From NCBI GenBank assembly GCA_021234155.1, contig JAJEKV010000380.1:124001-188000 (forward strand): DNA of 64,000 nucleotides, in the 5' to 3' direction. The notes beneath the pieces were generated by a model that had not been told where the DNA came from, ran no database searches, and was given only the letters and a program-made list of their open reading frames with translations. This DNA comes from Isoetes taiwanensis. Its lineage: Eukaryota; Streptophyta; Lycopodiopsida; Isoetales; Isoetaceae. Positions 35,761 to 48,054 of the stretch are shown one piece after another. Position 1 is the first letter of the stretch; each line of letters opens with the position of its first letter. The translations under genes were made by a program, and so were the position numbers.

Positions 35761-36247
35761 TATTATTATGAATTTGTGAACGTTCTGAGAATACAGCTCT
35801 GAATACAGTTAAAAATGTCTAAAGTAATAGACAAGGTTACAATTTAATTTTCACGCTAGAGAGTTGGATGCTTTTCAAACCAAACTTCTGTCAATTTAAA
35901 ATAATGTTTGTTATACGCAAATTGTCTCGAGTCCACGACTATAGTTTTGGGGTACCATTGATTGTGTCTTCTCTGGCTCTGATTTTGAATATATATTGAA
36001 ACCAGATGATTCAACATTACTGATTATATCACTTCTGCGACTTATGCACTTTGAAGTTAAAATTTTCCAATGGGCTACTGAAAAGTGGATGTTTCAGCCA
36101 TAGCATAACCTATATGTGGAATTTGTTAACTGGAGTAACTTCTTTGTACATGGGTGTATGGGAGTTCGTCTTGAATATAGTAGTTTCTTGGGAAGGATAT
36201 TTACAGGATGAGTAACTTGCTGAAAAGGGATCTTTTGTCTCAAGAAG
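35761..36247. other. Intergenic, 3' side of CtpA gene
   Basis: Nothing recognisable; includes the presumed 3' UTR of the convergent-side CtpA gene. Confidence 0.5.
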
Positions 36248-39230
36248 TTAAAAAAGATCCAATTCATGCTCTGCTGTAAGGATGCATGAGTCGTCCTCCA
36301 AGGTTGCTACTAGGGCATTTGCACCTGATGAATTAATTTCTTGGTTTGATGATTTTCGAGAAACCCTGGGTAAGTTTAACATATCATCTGAACTACACTG
36401 TACATCAGGAACAATGCCAACTTGATCTATCTGGTGGAATGAGGGAGATAGATACTTAGCAACAGTCACAAACAAGGCAGAACCATCACGCAGTTCAGAT
36501 ACACTCTGTGAATCAAAAAAATAAGAGTTAGCATCTGCAAACACCAGGATCACTGTTCAACTTTACTGATATTTTAGTTTGGTTCATGGGGTGTTACCTG
36601 AATTTTTCCTTTCCCAAAGGTTTTTTTACCAACAAGAATGGCACGTCCATTGTCATGCAAGGCTCCTGCAAGAATTTCTGTTGCGCTAGCACTTCCTTCA
36701 TTTACCTGCCAAATAAGGAACACTATGAGGTCCATAACTGAGTTATATATTCTGCATCGAGTCAAGTCAAATTTAAAAACATGGGATAGCGCTTACAAGC
36801 ACAACGAGGGGGTCATGTGTAAGAGCGTGCCCATTTACAATATTAATTGGAAATGTAGTGCCATCTCGGTCAATAGTATTTACAAGTGTCTCATCTCCAT
36901 CAAGCCACATTTGCGCCACATCTAGTCCAGCTCTTACAAGTCCTCCCTAATAAAAGGTACAAGGCATATTATATGCACTGGTCTTGCAATGAAGAAAGAT
37001 AGCAACACATACAGGATTGTTTCGCAGGTCAAGGATGTAAGATTCCACTTTATCATTCTCAAGCTCTGAAATAGCTTTCCTCATATCTGCGGCAGCATTC
37101 TACACAGTAATGAATAAATCCTAAGAACTCCCATAAAGCTAGATAAAAACCACCTAAGCATATACGACATTCCACACATGTAATTAGCTTTAAAAATAAA
37201 CATGCCAAATTACTGGTAGTCCGCATGGACCTGCTTCCTTCTATACCTCATAAATTATATGCTGCATATAAATGGGTAACTCTATGCTTTTAACAACATC
37301 CTTGTCTTTAGAGTGTAACCTGAGAAAATGTTGACAACCGTATGTACCCAGTCTGCATCATATGTCCATCAGATTTAAAATGCGGAAGACGTGCAGTGAA
37401 GACCGGAGAAAGTGAAATGGTTTCTCTTTGCAACTTGATCTGAAGCCAAATAAGAACTAAACAACAAGATAATAGACTAGTACAACAAGAGAAGTTTACA
37501 GCACCCAACCTCTTTAATTTCAGTATCTTCCAGACTTCCATTTGGTACCTGCAATCAAGAAGTGTACAAGACAGAAAACAATGAGGATACTGTTCGGAAC
37601 AACATGTGACCACATACAAAGTACTTACTTGCCGTCTTAATGTCAAAGAGACTGAAGTCCCAGCTTGGCCTCGGAGCTTACTTGCTGCATCTTCACCATT
37701 CGCGCCTTTGACAACTTCATCTAAACAGATCCAGAGGATATCAGCCCTCCATCAGTGACATTGATTGCAAAAATTTAATTCTTACCATTAATCTGTACTA
37801 TCTCGTCTCCTGTAAGAATCCCAGCACGTGCTGCAGGACCACCTTCTATAGAAGAAAGCACAACCTGCAATTGGAGGATTTTATTAATGCCTCTAAAACT
37901 CAACATGTAACACCACAGTCATCTTCTTGAAAAGACAACAAATGGAGGCAAAGTGTTAATCCTCACCAAACGACCTGTACTACGATCTGTACCTAAAAGC
38001 AAACCAACACCTTGAAGAGATCCATCATTACTGATTCTGAAGCTCTCATATTCCTGCAAATTTAAACTTACAATGTCAATGAGGACCTACTACATGAGCG
38101 ATGAAGAAACCACAATTGCTTCGGTTTATAAAACAGCAAAATCTTGTAAATGCTATACATACACCTATATTTAACTTCCAAGCACCACCTAGTTGGATCA
38201 AACATATGGTGGACATAGATCAAGGGCTTTAATGCAATGCTTATCATTTTAATCCAAAGAATAATATTAAGAGGGTTTTGGCATCCAAAAAGTTGACAAC
38301 CTTTTTAAGCCTAAGTAGTGACCATCCTTAATAGGGTTTTGTTATCCAAAAGGTTATACATTAGATGAAAAAAGGCACTACTATTTGAAACGTTGAGCTT
38401 CTTTCATGGCGTCTAGGAAAAACTAAAGTATAAACAGTCTCTGACGAGCAAAACTTACCTTTGGGCTCACAATCCTTGTAAATGGGTCGCCAAGAGTTGC
38501 TAGCATGCCTTTAATTTTAGAATAAGCTACATCTGCTGTCTTTAAAGGTAATATCTCAGCCATCGTCTCGCGGAGCTTCAGATCCCAATCTAACAGACAT
38601 TTCCTTAGATACACTTTAGAAGGGTAACTTCAGTGCATTAATTGCTAACCTTGTTTGTTAAAAGTTGGATCCACATAACTTTCTCTTACTATTCCCCAGG
38701 CTTCTACTAAGGTCCTCTGAACTGTATTCACCTAAGAACCCAAAGAAATATAAGATGTGAAGAAATTGCAGAAAATAGCACATGATCAACGGAAAAAATA
38801 ACCTCACCTCTTGTACATTAGATCCTGGAAAGGTTATGACTACCTCTTCAGCACAGACTGGTGAACAAGATTGCAACATAATAAGAGCAGCTGCTGCAAC
38901 AGCGTTGGCCATTTTGCAATAGTTGGACAATAAAGCATCTTTTGATCCCTTATAAACATCATCAGCTATGACTCTTGATCGTCCTCTAAAAGGAATTGAC
39001 CTAATTTGCTCCTCCTGACCATGATCACTTACCTTATCCGTGATTATGGGCATTTTGGAACTTCTAAGTGTTGTTGTATAACCATTGTAAACTAATTTTG
39101 TGTAGCCACTGTAGAATAACTTTGGAGAAGAATTTTGGAAGTAAAAGGACTTCAATCTGTCGTGGGAAACACACTTCTTCAAAAAACTGTTGCTACAAAC
39201 AGAGGGCGGCAGATTTTTCACTGCCTCCAT
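36248..39230 (-). CDS. CTPA: Plastid C-terminal processing peptidase (CtpA-like), 12 exons
   Basis: Exons on the minus strand: 39230-38808, 38731-38650, 38589-38459, 38053-37967, 37864-37786, 37720-37629, 37548-37510, 37439-37320, 37099-37013, 36946-36797, 36705-36598 and 36505-36248, all with GT-AG borders and compatible phases, giving 551 residues. The N-terminus looks like a chloroplast transit peptide followed by a thylakoid signal ([10 protein letters not shown], cleavage after VCA at about 127). A PDZ domain covers about 220-300 ([16 protein letters not shown]). The S41 core has the Ser-Lys dyad Ser437 (NEGSASATE) and Lys462 (FGKGKIQ), 25 residues apart as in D1 protease. CtpA removes the C-terminal extension of the photosystem II D1 precursor in the lumen. 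The reading frame looks intact. An AG before 39282 hints at a 5' UTR intron. Confidence 0.95.
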
Positions 39231-39975
39231 GTTCTTCCAAAGAATTGACCTCTTCTGTTGAATGGGCAACCGCTGCCTGCAAGAGAAATTAAGCTAGGTA
39301 GTAAAAAGGTAGAGCTTTATATGACAATGCTGATGAAACGATATTTAGTGAAAATGAGCTGTGCCTATAATTGATGTACCCTATATGCTCCACACAACAA
39401 GAGTTTGAGGCGTAGAAGCTTCAGTCTGACCTGGCGTCTGACAATTGGAAGTATACACATGGTTTTAGATACTCTTCACCTGTGTGGCATAAAAAGGCAC
39501 TCGTCTTTGAGCCACCCACGTGGCATAGCATACGTGGACTAATATATTCTACTCAATTGTAATGGACAAGATTGTTGTGTTACACCCGATAACCTATTGA
39601 GGGTTGGAAATTGAAGGCGGCAGGCCTTGCAAGATCCTTTTTACCATGCAAAATAAAGTCTAACTAGCAGAACTGCAGGGTTGGGAAGAAGGCTAGTAGA
39701 TGGATTTGAGTTGGATTTTTAATTGTGGTAATATGAATTTCAGTGGCATGCGGCTATATAAACCTTAAGTAAGACCTGCTCCCTTCAACAATTGCAGAAG
39801 ATAAATGCAATATATCATATATATCTGTTGAGACGAGCTTTAAGTTCAATATGTAGCATTATAACAGGGGTTTTTTTTTGTGTTTTTGTACGCTTTTCAC
39901 GAAGGTTTTCCTATGATTTCGTGATGTATTCAAATGGATGTACTAATGCGTACATCTAGAGTGCACCATTTCTGA

Positions 39976-40175
39976 GCCATTGATTTTAGCCTTTTTTTTT
40001 TCAATGGTCAACAACCAATGGCTCACAACAAAAGCCCTTTTTTTGTGCGTGTGGTGCATAATGGGCACATGAAGGGCCATTGATTTTAGCTTTTTTTTTT
40101 CAATGGTCAACAACGAATGGCTCACAACAAAAGCCCTCTTTTTGTGTGTGTGGTGCATAATGGGCAGATGAAGGG
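39976..40175. repeat. Two tandem 100-bp units
   Basis: Units start GCCATTGATTTTAGC at 39976 and 40076 and differ at only a few positions. Each contains AATGGTCAACAAC then AATGGCTCACAAC. The two-unit open frame on the minus strand (40227-39943) is a by-product of the duplication. Confidence 0.9.
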
Positions 40176-40847
40176 CTTGAAGGGTGCATGTAGTGCAGTT
40201 TCCCGCCGGCAACACATTTCTTATCATAACTTTTGATCCAGAGCTCTGTTTGAGATGATTTTTATTGCGTTGGAAAGCTCTCTCCGAGATCTTTTTGATA
40301 GTGTATGATATGGATATGTTTGGTTAAGTTATCATTGCTAAAACAGCAATTTTTTGGCCGGGTTTGGTAGGCTTTCAGATCCTAACAGCTGATTAATACA
40401 GGATTGCGCTATTGGATATTGTTTTATGGCTCATTCCGAACGAAGGTTGCAAAAAAATACCATGCATTTTTAGATTTTGAGGCCGTTATTAAGCAAATTC
40501 CAAGGCTTCTATATCCTTGTGCTAACAAGCAGAAAAGTTTCCCACTTTGGTTTCTCATCACAAGAATCCATGGAGGCCAAAGGCTGCTGTTAAATTCCAG
40601 TTGAAAAATGTTTGTATATGGGTGTTGCAAACTTTATGACTTTCAGAATAATGGGATCAATCTGCTCTATCTCTATGGTAACTTTTACTTATGTTCTATT
40701 TGTTTTATTGTGATCAAATTCAAAAGCTACATGTGATGAAAGCCTCAAATGGATTCTAGTTTTTTTTTTTGGTTTGAATTCTAAAATTTTTTGCAACACA
40801 AACCATTAACATCCAACATATAAAAATTAAATCCCCCAACACATCAC

Positions 40848-40907
40848 AACCAACACATAACAACCATTGACATTAACAACCAACACATAACTACCATTGA
40901 CATTAAT
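40848..40907. repeat. Two tandem 30-bp units
   Basis: AACCAACACATAAC(A/T)ACC followed by ATTGACATTAA, twice with one or two changes. Confidence 0.85.
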
Positions 40908-42240
40908 TAATACAACCATTGGGTCCAACACATTTAAATTAAAATCCCCCTTAAACCCCCTTTGGTTTGGGTGCATATTCACACGGGGGGTGACTACCAC
41001 ATTGACTACTTCGAAATTAGGTACTTCTTGAAAATCACTTGCTTCAATGTTTCTATGTACATCATGATAAAATATTGCTAGATCAAGTTGCCTAGAGAGG
41101 AAAAACATACAGATTGCATATCCTTGCATAACTTTCCTGAGCAAAGACAATTGTTCATTATTCATAGAAAATGTTGTCATTAGAAACCTTCAAAACCTGT
41201 ATGGGGTAGATGGATGTAGAGGCACCCAAGGAAACAATGAAGTTGTCTACAATACACATTGTAATTTGTGAAGCATTTCATGCCATTATGCATATGTCAT
41301 TCAATGTATTCCGATCACCTCCTTGTTATGAAGTTTGGGACAACAACCTCATGCACTCTATCCTTCACCAGACTCTGAACAACATTATGGGAATATGTTT
41401 TGTCTCTAGCATAAAAAGGTTCCAACAAACTTTTGAAACATAGTTGCAATTGCTACTTCCTATATAAAGGACTAACTACCAACTCACGCAGGCTCTATTG
41501 ATTAAAAACCACGACTCCCATTGAGCACTATAATGTACTCATAGAATTATAAGAATCATGTCTTCCATTGAACACAATGTAGTAACAGAATTATTATGTC
41601 AGGTTCTTTTGTTGCTTCTTGGGTCATTGTTGGCTGGGAAGTCATAAGCCTACAATCTATGTAGCATCCTGCCATGCATGAGCACCATTGCTTTTTATGT
41701 CAGTAGATCAAGCCAAAATTATGCTCGCCATATTTCCTCTACCTATTGTGAAATGTAGTACGGTTGATGCATTACTTCATCTGGCGTTTGAATTCTGTGT
41801 TGATCCATATTCAATTAAGGGAGACGTGTACTTCATTTCAATTTCATGTTAGAAGTTCCAAGAAACCCCGCAACAGAGCATGTCCAACATGAATGAGGAA
41901 CATGTCCACCAAAAAGAGAAATGTATCGCTCGCAGAGACAATCTTAATACTGCTGCTTTAGGCTTCTTAGGTTGGTTGACTACATACCTCATGTGAATTA
42001 GAAACCAGGTCTTCAAAAGTCAGTGCTCGAAAGGTATGCCCTGATAAATCTTTGTTCCTATTATTTAAAGCCAAATGAAATTGCAAAGCTTTCTTTATAT
42101 TTGATATACTTCCATCCACCTTCTCTCAGCTTCCTGACGTATTCCCAGCCGAAGAAACAGTCTGAAATCTCTAGAGTTATTGAAGCCCATCTTATCTGGC
42201 TCGACCGTCATCTGGAAGATAAATGTAAATTGATCATGGA

Positions 42241-42328
42241 TACATACGTGAATGCAATCCTCAGATGTAGTCGTGTGACATGTATACATACGTGAATGCA
42301 ATCCTCAGATGTGGTCGTGTGACATGTG
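42241..42328. repeat. Two tandem 44-bp units
   Basis: TACATACGTGAATGCAATCC at 42241 and again at 42285, with the rest of the unit repeated with one change. Confidence 0.9.
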
Positions 42329-43590
42329 AACCTTTTAACAGATGTAGAACCTTGTCAAGGTGTGCCTTTTGGGCCAGTGCAATATAGATAGAATATCTTA
42401 ACGCATTTAGATTTCATGGCCACATGGACCTAGCAGACTGGATTTCAGGAACATCATAATCAGAACAGGGTTATCTTCCGCATATGTCAACAAGAGAATT
42501 CAATAAGTTGCCAATTACTTTAAATTTCCATGGGGTACGTTTGTTCTAGGCTCAAAATATTCTGCTTCAAATGACTCATTTTTATAGAAGAGTTGTAAGT
42601 AGTTTCAGTTGGGTGCTGCCTTGCTCCAGATCACATTTATCCAGCAATATTTCATGATGGAATGACAGCACTTGTCTCGTTGGCAAAGCAGCCAAATTGG
42701 ACAGCATGCAAAAATTCTCTAATAATTTGATAACTAAGATCGTCCATGAACATCTCAGGAGTTGACTGTTTCGATCTGTCTTGGTGTTGCAGACTGCTAC
42801 AAGGCACCAGTATTTCAAAAGAAAGATCAGCCATCTTCACATATATTTCATTTAACAAAGATATGTGGCATGGTTCAGCATCTTCCCATGGTAGTGATCT
42901 TCCTAAGGATACACATCCAATTTCTTTACATCTCAACTGGTTAAAACCAAGTATTCAGTGTTCAGACAATCCAATTGATTGGCATTTCAGATGATTAGAA
43001 TCAAGAACTCAATGTTTACAAGGGAGCCCCACGAAAAGCAAGATATGTCACAGTTATTGTCCAATCTAAAGCTCAACATGGTATTATACTGCACACATTC
43101 TCAATTCCAGTCTTGTAAAGTGCAAGAATAAACTATGCAACAAGCAACAAGAAAATATTGACACTAGTACAAGGCTTGTACGCTCTGTAGATTGCAATGT
43201 GGCGAAATAAAATGTCAATGCACTCTAGCAATATAGAAAAGTTTAACGTCTATTCATAACTATAAACTAAAAATAGATGTCCAAATGTAGAGATAGATCT
43301 AATGGACAACTTATGCAATGAACAGGGGAATGAGTTCCAACATAAGGAATGAATCAAATAGTGAAATAGGATAACTGGATAATAAAACTGAGAAGCCAAT
43401 TGGTATTTCAAATTTGAAAATGACATTTAAGCTGGCACCGTGTCTCTGTCTATTATTCATAGCAAGATTTTTTTTTTTTTTTAAGAATGACAAACTTTAT
43501 TGAAACTCCAAGCCAAAAGCAAAATACAAATGCAGAGGCGGGAATAAAGTCTCAGAGGATAATCATGATCCACTGAGTAGAACCACCAGC

Positions 43591-45226
43591 CTATGCATAA
43601 GACAGCACACTCAAGTAGGACTCAAACATCAACTGTCGCTTGGCAGGAGCAAGCGAAGAACAATGGTATGCCTTAGCGATTCTAGCTTGTGCGTCCTGAA
43701 GGATAATTGCAGGAGGAATATCCAAACCCTGAAAGATACACAGTCTTCTGCGCTTCCAGATGGACCACAACAACCATCCTGATGCTAAATGAAATGCTTG
43801 GCTCCGCAACTTACTCCAAGCATCCGGATAAATAGCCAGAAGCACTTGCTGACTTGTCAATGTCACATGAAAAAGAGAAAGCAGCCAAGACCAAACAGGC
43901 TGGAGATGGACACATAAAAAGAAACAATGCTCAATGGTCTCGTCCCTTTGCTTGCACAGTGGGCAGAGTGCTGACACTCGAGGATCAAATCTGTGGACAA
44001 GCACGTTCACACGAGGGCATCTGTGAAGAATCTGCCACCAAAGCACCGCCACCTTAGGATGGAGTAGTTTATCCCAAGCCCAAGTCCACATACGTCTCCA
44101 ATTAGGAGGTGAAAGCTGAAGGGACCACCTAGTGGATGGCGGAAGGATATCACTATTGACAAGCAGCTTATACATAGAGTTCGCAAGCCTATGCTCGTGA
44201 ACACTCTGGTGGGAAACCCACATGCACCCTTCAATAGCCTCTGGAGCAACCTATGGCAGAGTACTAGCAATCTTTTGCCAAATAGGTCTGTCCCATCGAG
44301 ACAATGAGAATTTTGTTTGAAAGACTTGCCATGTCGTTAACTGGCCAGAGTCATACCATGCCGCAACTGTCCAGATTCCTGCTAACCTCCAACGCCGTTG
44401 AGTTAATGGATGAACCGAGGCACAAAGTGGAAGATTATTTTCCACAGGTATCCACCAACAAGGGGCACTCAACTGATGACATGCAACAAGATCAATACGA
44501 AATAGGGTCCGTGTTGTCTCCCAAGACTCCAGCAAGCCTTTCAAAAAAGGAGAGGCATTAGGAAAAGGGCATAGCTGATAAAAGAGACTCCAAGGAAGAA
44601 GCGGTTTTAATGAAGCTTTCCCAAAAGGAACACAATGAGCAAGTGACTGCCTCACCAACCGCATTCCAGGTGAGTCAACCATATCCTTGAGGATCCTCCA
44701 AATGAATTTAGAAATTAGAATCTTACTCTGCAAATGGAAGTCAGTCATCCCCAAACCACCTGCAAATTTCGGCTTGGTGCATTTGGACCATGCAACCTTG
44801 ACCACAGCATGCTCCTCAGTCCCACCCCAAATAAAATTACGGACAATAGTAACAATCACCTGAAATTTTGACTGAGAAGCCAAAAGGGCAGAGGCCATAT
44901 AGACATGGGAATTACTTAAAACATGCTTAGCAACAGTTATTCGCGCTGGCAGAGAGAGCTTAGCAGTATTCCACCAAAATAAATGCTTACGCAACCCTTC
45001 TATGATAATATCTCAAGCATCAGAGGTAGAAATATGAATGCCCACAGGAATACCAAGAAGTTTAGTAGCCTTCCCATGAGGAAGCACCTTCCAAGGAAAC
45101 TCTGCAACACAAGGAGGCACAACCCCATCAAGCGTCCATAATGCAGAACACTTTGGCCAACCAACAAGAACTCCAGATGCTAAAGAGAAAGTATCAAGAA
45201 GAAGCTTTGCATTCTGAAGATTGTCC
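43591..45226 (-). pseudogene. LINE ORF2, RT end and zf-RVT domain
   Basis: From 45226 the frame resumes the RT just after the YADD motif (DNLQNAKLLLDTFSLASG, then LLGIPVGI), passes a stop near 45013, continues at 44994-44251 (FWWNTAKLSLPARITVAKHV, GGLGMTDFHLQSK) and ends at 44223-43591 with the zinc-finger domain (WWQILHRCPRVNVLV, CPLCKQRDETIEHCFF). A short C-terminal tail follows before the A tail. Confidence 0.9.
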
Positions 45227-45686
45227 GTATCCGCCAGTGTTGTCACGTACTTAGTGTACGGTACCGGTACAGTACGTCTTCCAAGGTACTATACCTTTTA
45301 CGTACTGCAGAGTTTTTGCGTACTTTATGTACGTTTCAAGATGGTTGTTCTAATTCCTGTACAGTACGTTAAGTACTTCTATAATATAAAGTTCTTTGCG
45401 TACTTCTTGCAATTCTGATCTTTAAGACTAAACTTTTAGAAGGTGTTAGAAAATACATTTACATTGTAAGCATTTAGAAAATGGCCATTTGACTTCAATA
45501 AAATGTTTAAAACCCTCAAATACTAAGTATAAAAGTAGTCATAACAGCAAAGAAAATGAAGTATTTGGTCCTTGAAATTCTAGAAGCAACAAATAAGCAA
45601 AGTTATAGCTGCCAATTTTAACTTAGTATTTTTTCAGCAAAAGAAAGAAAGAAAGAAAGAAAAAACAGCAAGGAAACATAATTTTA

Positions 45687-45762
45687 TTCTTCTCCATCTT
45701 CCTCCTCGCCATCATCTTCAGATTCAGTTTCAGATTCCATTGGCTTGCTTGACGATGTTAGT
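45687..45762 (-). pseudogene. Acidic C-terminal tail, possibly of a hAT transposase
   Basis: The minus strand reads SKPMESETESEDDGEEEDGEE then stop. Plant hAT transposase genes often end in such an acidic tail, and it lies near the element end. Nothing upstream confirms it. A (GAAA)n run at 45641-45661 lies just downstream of its stop. Confidence 0.3.
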
Positions 45763-47399
45763 GCGACACTTGCTCCACAAATGGGACTCTTTACGTGGCA
45801 TTTTGCTGCTAGTTTAGAAGCTCATTAGAAAGCCAAACTAAGAATTGAAACTTAATTTTTCCATTCTCTAATATGCAGTAAACTCAGATTCCTTTACCTT
45901 ATTAAGCTTTCAATTGCTACAAATTAACAGTTCCACTAGAGAGTACCTTTTTGCATTGAATGCATGCACAAAGCAAAAGCCAAAATTCAGAGTATGAAAG
46001 AGAAAGCATAACTGGTGCATCTTATGAAATAGCGCAGCTGTAATAAAAAAATTGAGATTTGCATAGATGCTTGCAATAAGGACATGGGCAACAGCATTTT
46101 CAGGTGGTGGCATAATACAAGGTAATGTGCAAAACACTTGAAATTTGCAGTTTAAGCTCTCTGACTTGTATCAGGAGTAATTTGTCATGGCTTATTTTGG
46201 CTGCATAAGACACAAATGATAGATGCACTGTAAAGTCTGCTAAATTCTACTTCTGAGTTAATGAAAATATGGAATGCACCTATGGTTTTTCTGAAATTCG
46301 TGTTTGCTTAATTATGGATGTGGTAGACCAGGTTTCTGTTCTTGTGGCAACACAAGCATACTTAAAATGCCACTTAATATGCATTAAGGCTGGGCTCTTT
46401 GAATCTGCATGTATATATAAAGAGAAAAAATTAAAAGGGAATATCTTTAAAAGCCTTGTTCATTTTTGCTCTTCATTTTTAGCAATAGACTTTACTGAAT
46501 AAAGTACCGTGCATGCAGTTATATTTTCGTGCATGCAATAGACTTGATGCAACTAATAATGGCATTCAGATCTGGGATAAGCCATGCATCGCAATACCAC
46601 CACCTAAATTTGATGCAAATTCAGCAAATAGCATATTTATGCACATCTGTCTCAGCATATTTATGCATATCTGTCTCAGCATATTTATTTTCAATATATC
46701 CTGAAATTATTGTAGTTTAAAAAGCATAGCTAGAATGCTGTCTATGAAAAGAAGATTTTTACAAGATGCCAGGCATCAGATCAGCAGCCATTCAGGATAT
46801 TCCTATTAGTTTTGAATTTGCTCAATATTTTTATGTGCCTAAACACCTCCATAGCAAACTAGACACATTAGTGACATTACTTACAATAACTTGTGATGTT
46901 ACCTGTAAGCAAAGTGTAGCTGTCAAGGTGTTCCTGATGCACGTAATCATGCCTGTTGCAACAACCAAATAGATTTTCAGATTCAGCACAAAAAACAGTT
47001 GAATGTCATCTACATCAGATTATTGATTGTGCACTTGTACAATTGCAATTCTTCTAAACAGGAGGCAGATCCTGATGCCTTCAGTTGTTTCACATTTATG
47101 TCCTAAAGGAATGCTATAAAACATGCGGAATCAGCTAGCTTACCATCATGTGCTAGGAATTTATGGAGGCGGGCTTGGGTAAAAAAGGAAATCGCTGCTG
47201 CCACAGCACTTGCACTCAACTGCAGCATGTTCTCCACACAAAATAGCTTTTGCAAGGCCTCAAAGTGTTCACCTATAATTTGCAACGAAGAAAATGAGAA
47301 ACAAAAAGACTTAAGACTTATGTTACTGATTGAAAATTTTGAGAAGCAGCTCAAGGATTAAATGTCCACCACATTGAACATTAAAGACATAACCAAAAT

Positions 47400-47550
47400 C
47401 TACCTGGCCAGTTCTAAATAGGATGATATGATCAGAGGCTTCCACCCAGCAACAAGAGGTTGATCAGAAGCTTGAAGTAGATCTTCTGCTTCTTCCAAAT
47501 ATCCTGCATGACCAAGAAGTATAATGGTTTCCTTCTGGTATAAGGCATGA
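47400..47550 (-). pseudogene. PPR-like gene fragment within the hAT element
   Basis: The minus strand reads ILLGHAGYLEEAEDLLQ and then GWKPLI, which fits the end of a PLS-class PPR repeat array (consensus near LLGRAGxLxEAxDLI followed by W..LL). Nearby 47354-47140 (GEHFEALQKLF) may continue it after an intron-like gap. It is probably a captured host fragment. Confidence 0.5.
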
Positions 47551-48054
47551 ATCCAAACAGAGATAAAATATTCCAAGGTAAGAATAAACTTTGCTCGAAT
47601 GAAATGGAGGCTGAAACACATTGCAGTCCTCGATTTTGGCATTAAAGACAAGAAAACAAGAAAACTTAAGCAGATGAAGGCGTGTGGATGCTCTTACCTG
47701 GCAAATCCGTGAAGAATACATGACCCTATTGCTTCTTGATCCATCCTTCATGCTCTATGGCTGGTATCATTGTTTAATCTCCTCTCATAGTCTCGATTCT
47801 AGTCTGTAACAAGAACCAGCAAGAACTAGAAGAGAAATTTCTTGGGCGGCTCGAGCACGCAGACTTAGGGTTTTTTTAGGGCACATAAACGTTAGGAGGC
47901 CAAAATTACACTATAGTATGGTCTAAAACCCCAATAAATTTTTTTTTTTTCTTTTACCCTACACCTTGAAGGTACGAGACGTACTGTACCTGACCTTAGG
48001 TACTGGACGTACACAATCGTAGTGTACGCGTACGTAAACAACACTGGTATCCGC

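Larger units (their letters stand above)
39300..43455. other. Intergenic, no supported gene
   Basis: Holds three short tandem repeats (listed separately) and short ORFs. The plus ORF 41210-41443 and the minus ORFs 41180-40827 and 42936-42652 have no feature I recognise; the last two could be fragments of old genes. Confidence 0.5.
45235..48046. mobile_element. hAT-like DNA transposon inside the LINE
   Basis: Terminal inverted repeats CAGTGTTGTCACGTAC and CAGTGTTGTTTACGTAC and a perfect 8-bp target duplication GTATCCGC (45227-45234, 48047-48054) are diagnostic of hAT elements. Both subterminal regions (about 45240-45410 and 47965-48035) are crowded with GTAC/ACGTAC words, as expected for transposase binding sites. 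At 2.8 kb and without a recognisable transposase body it is non-autonomous or decayed. It carries a PPR-like fragment and a possible acidic transposase tail. Confidence 0.9.

Noticed and set aside
39943-40227. Minus-strand ORF with a repeated HHTHKKRAFVVSH motif
   Set aside because: Explained by the two tandem 100-bp DNA units; 100 bp is not a multiple of three and no start context supports it.
41210-41443. Plus-strand ORF considered as a Harbinger-type fragment
   Set aside because: No catalytic or DNA-binding motif could be seen.
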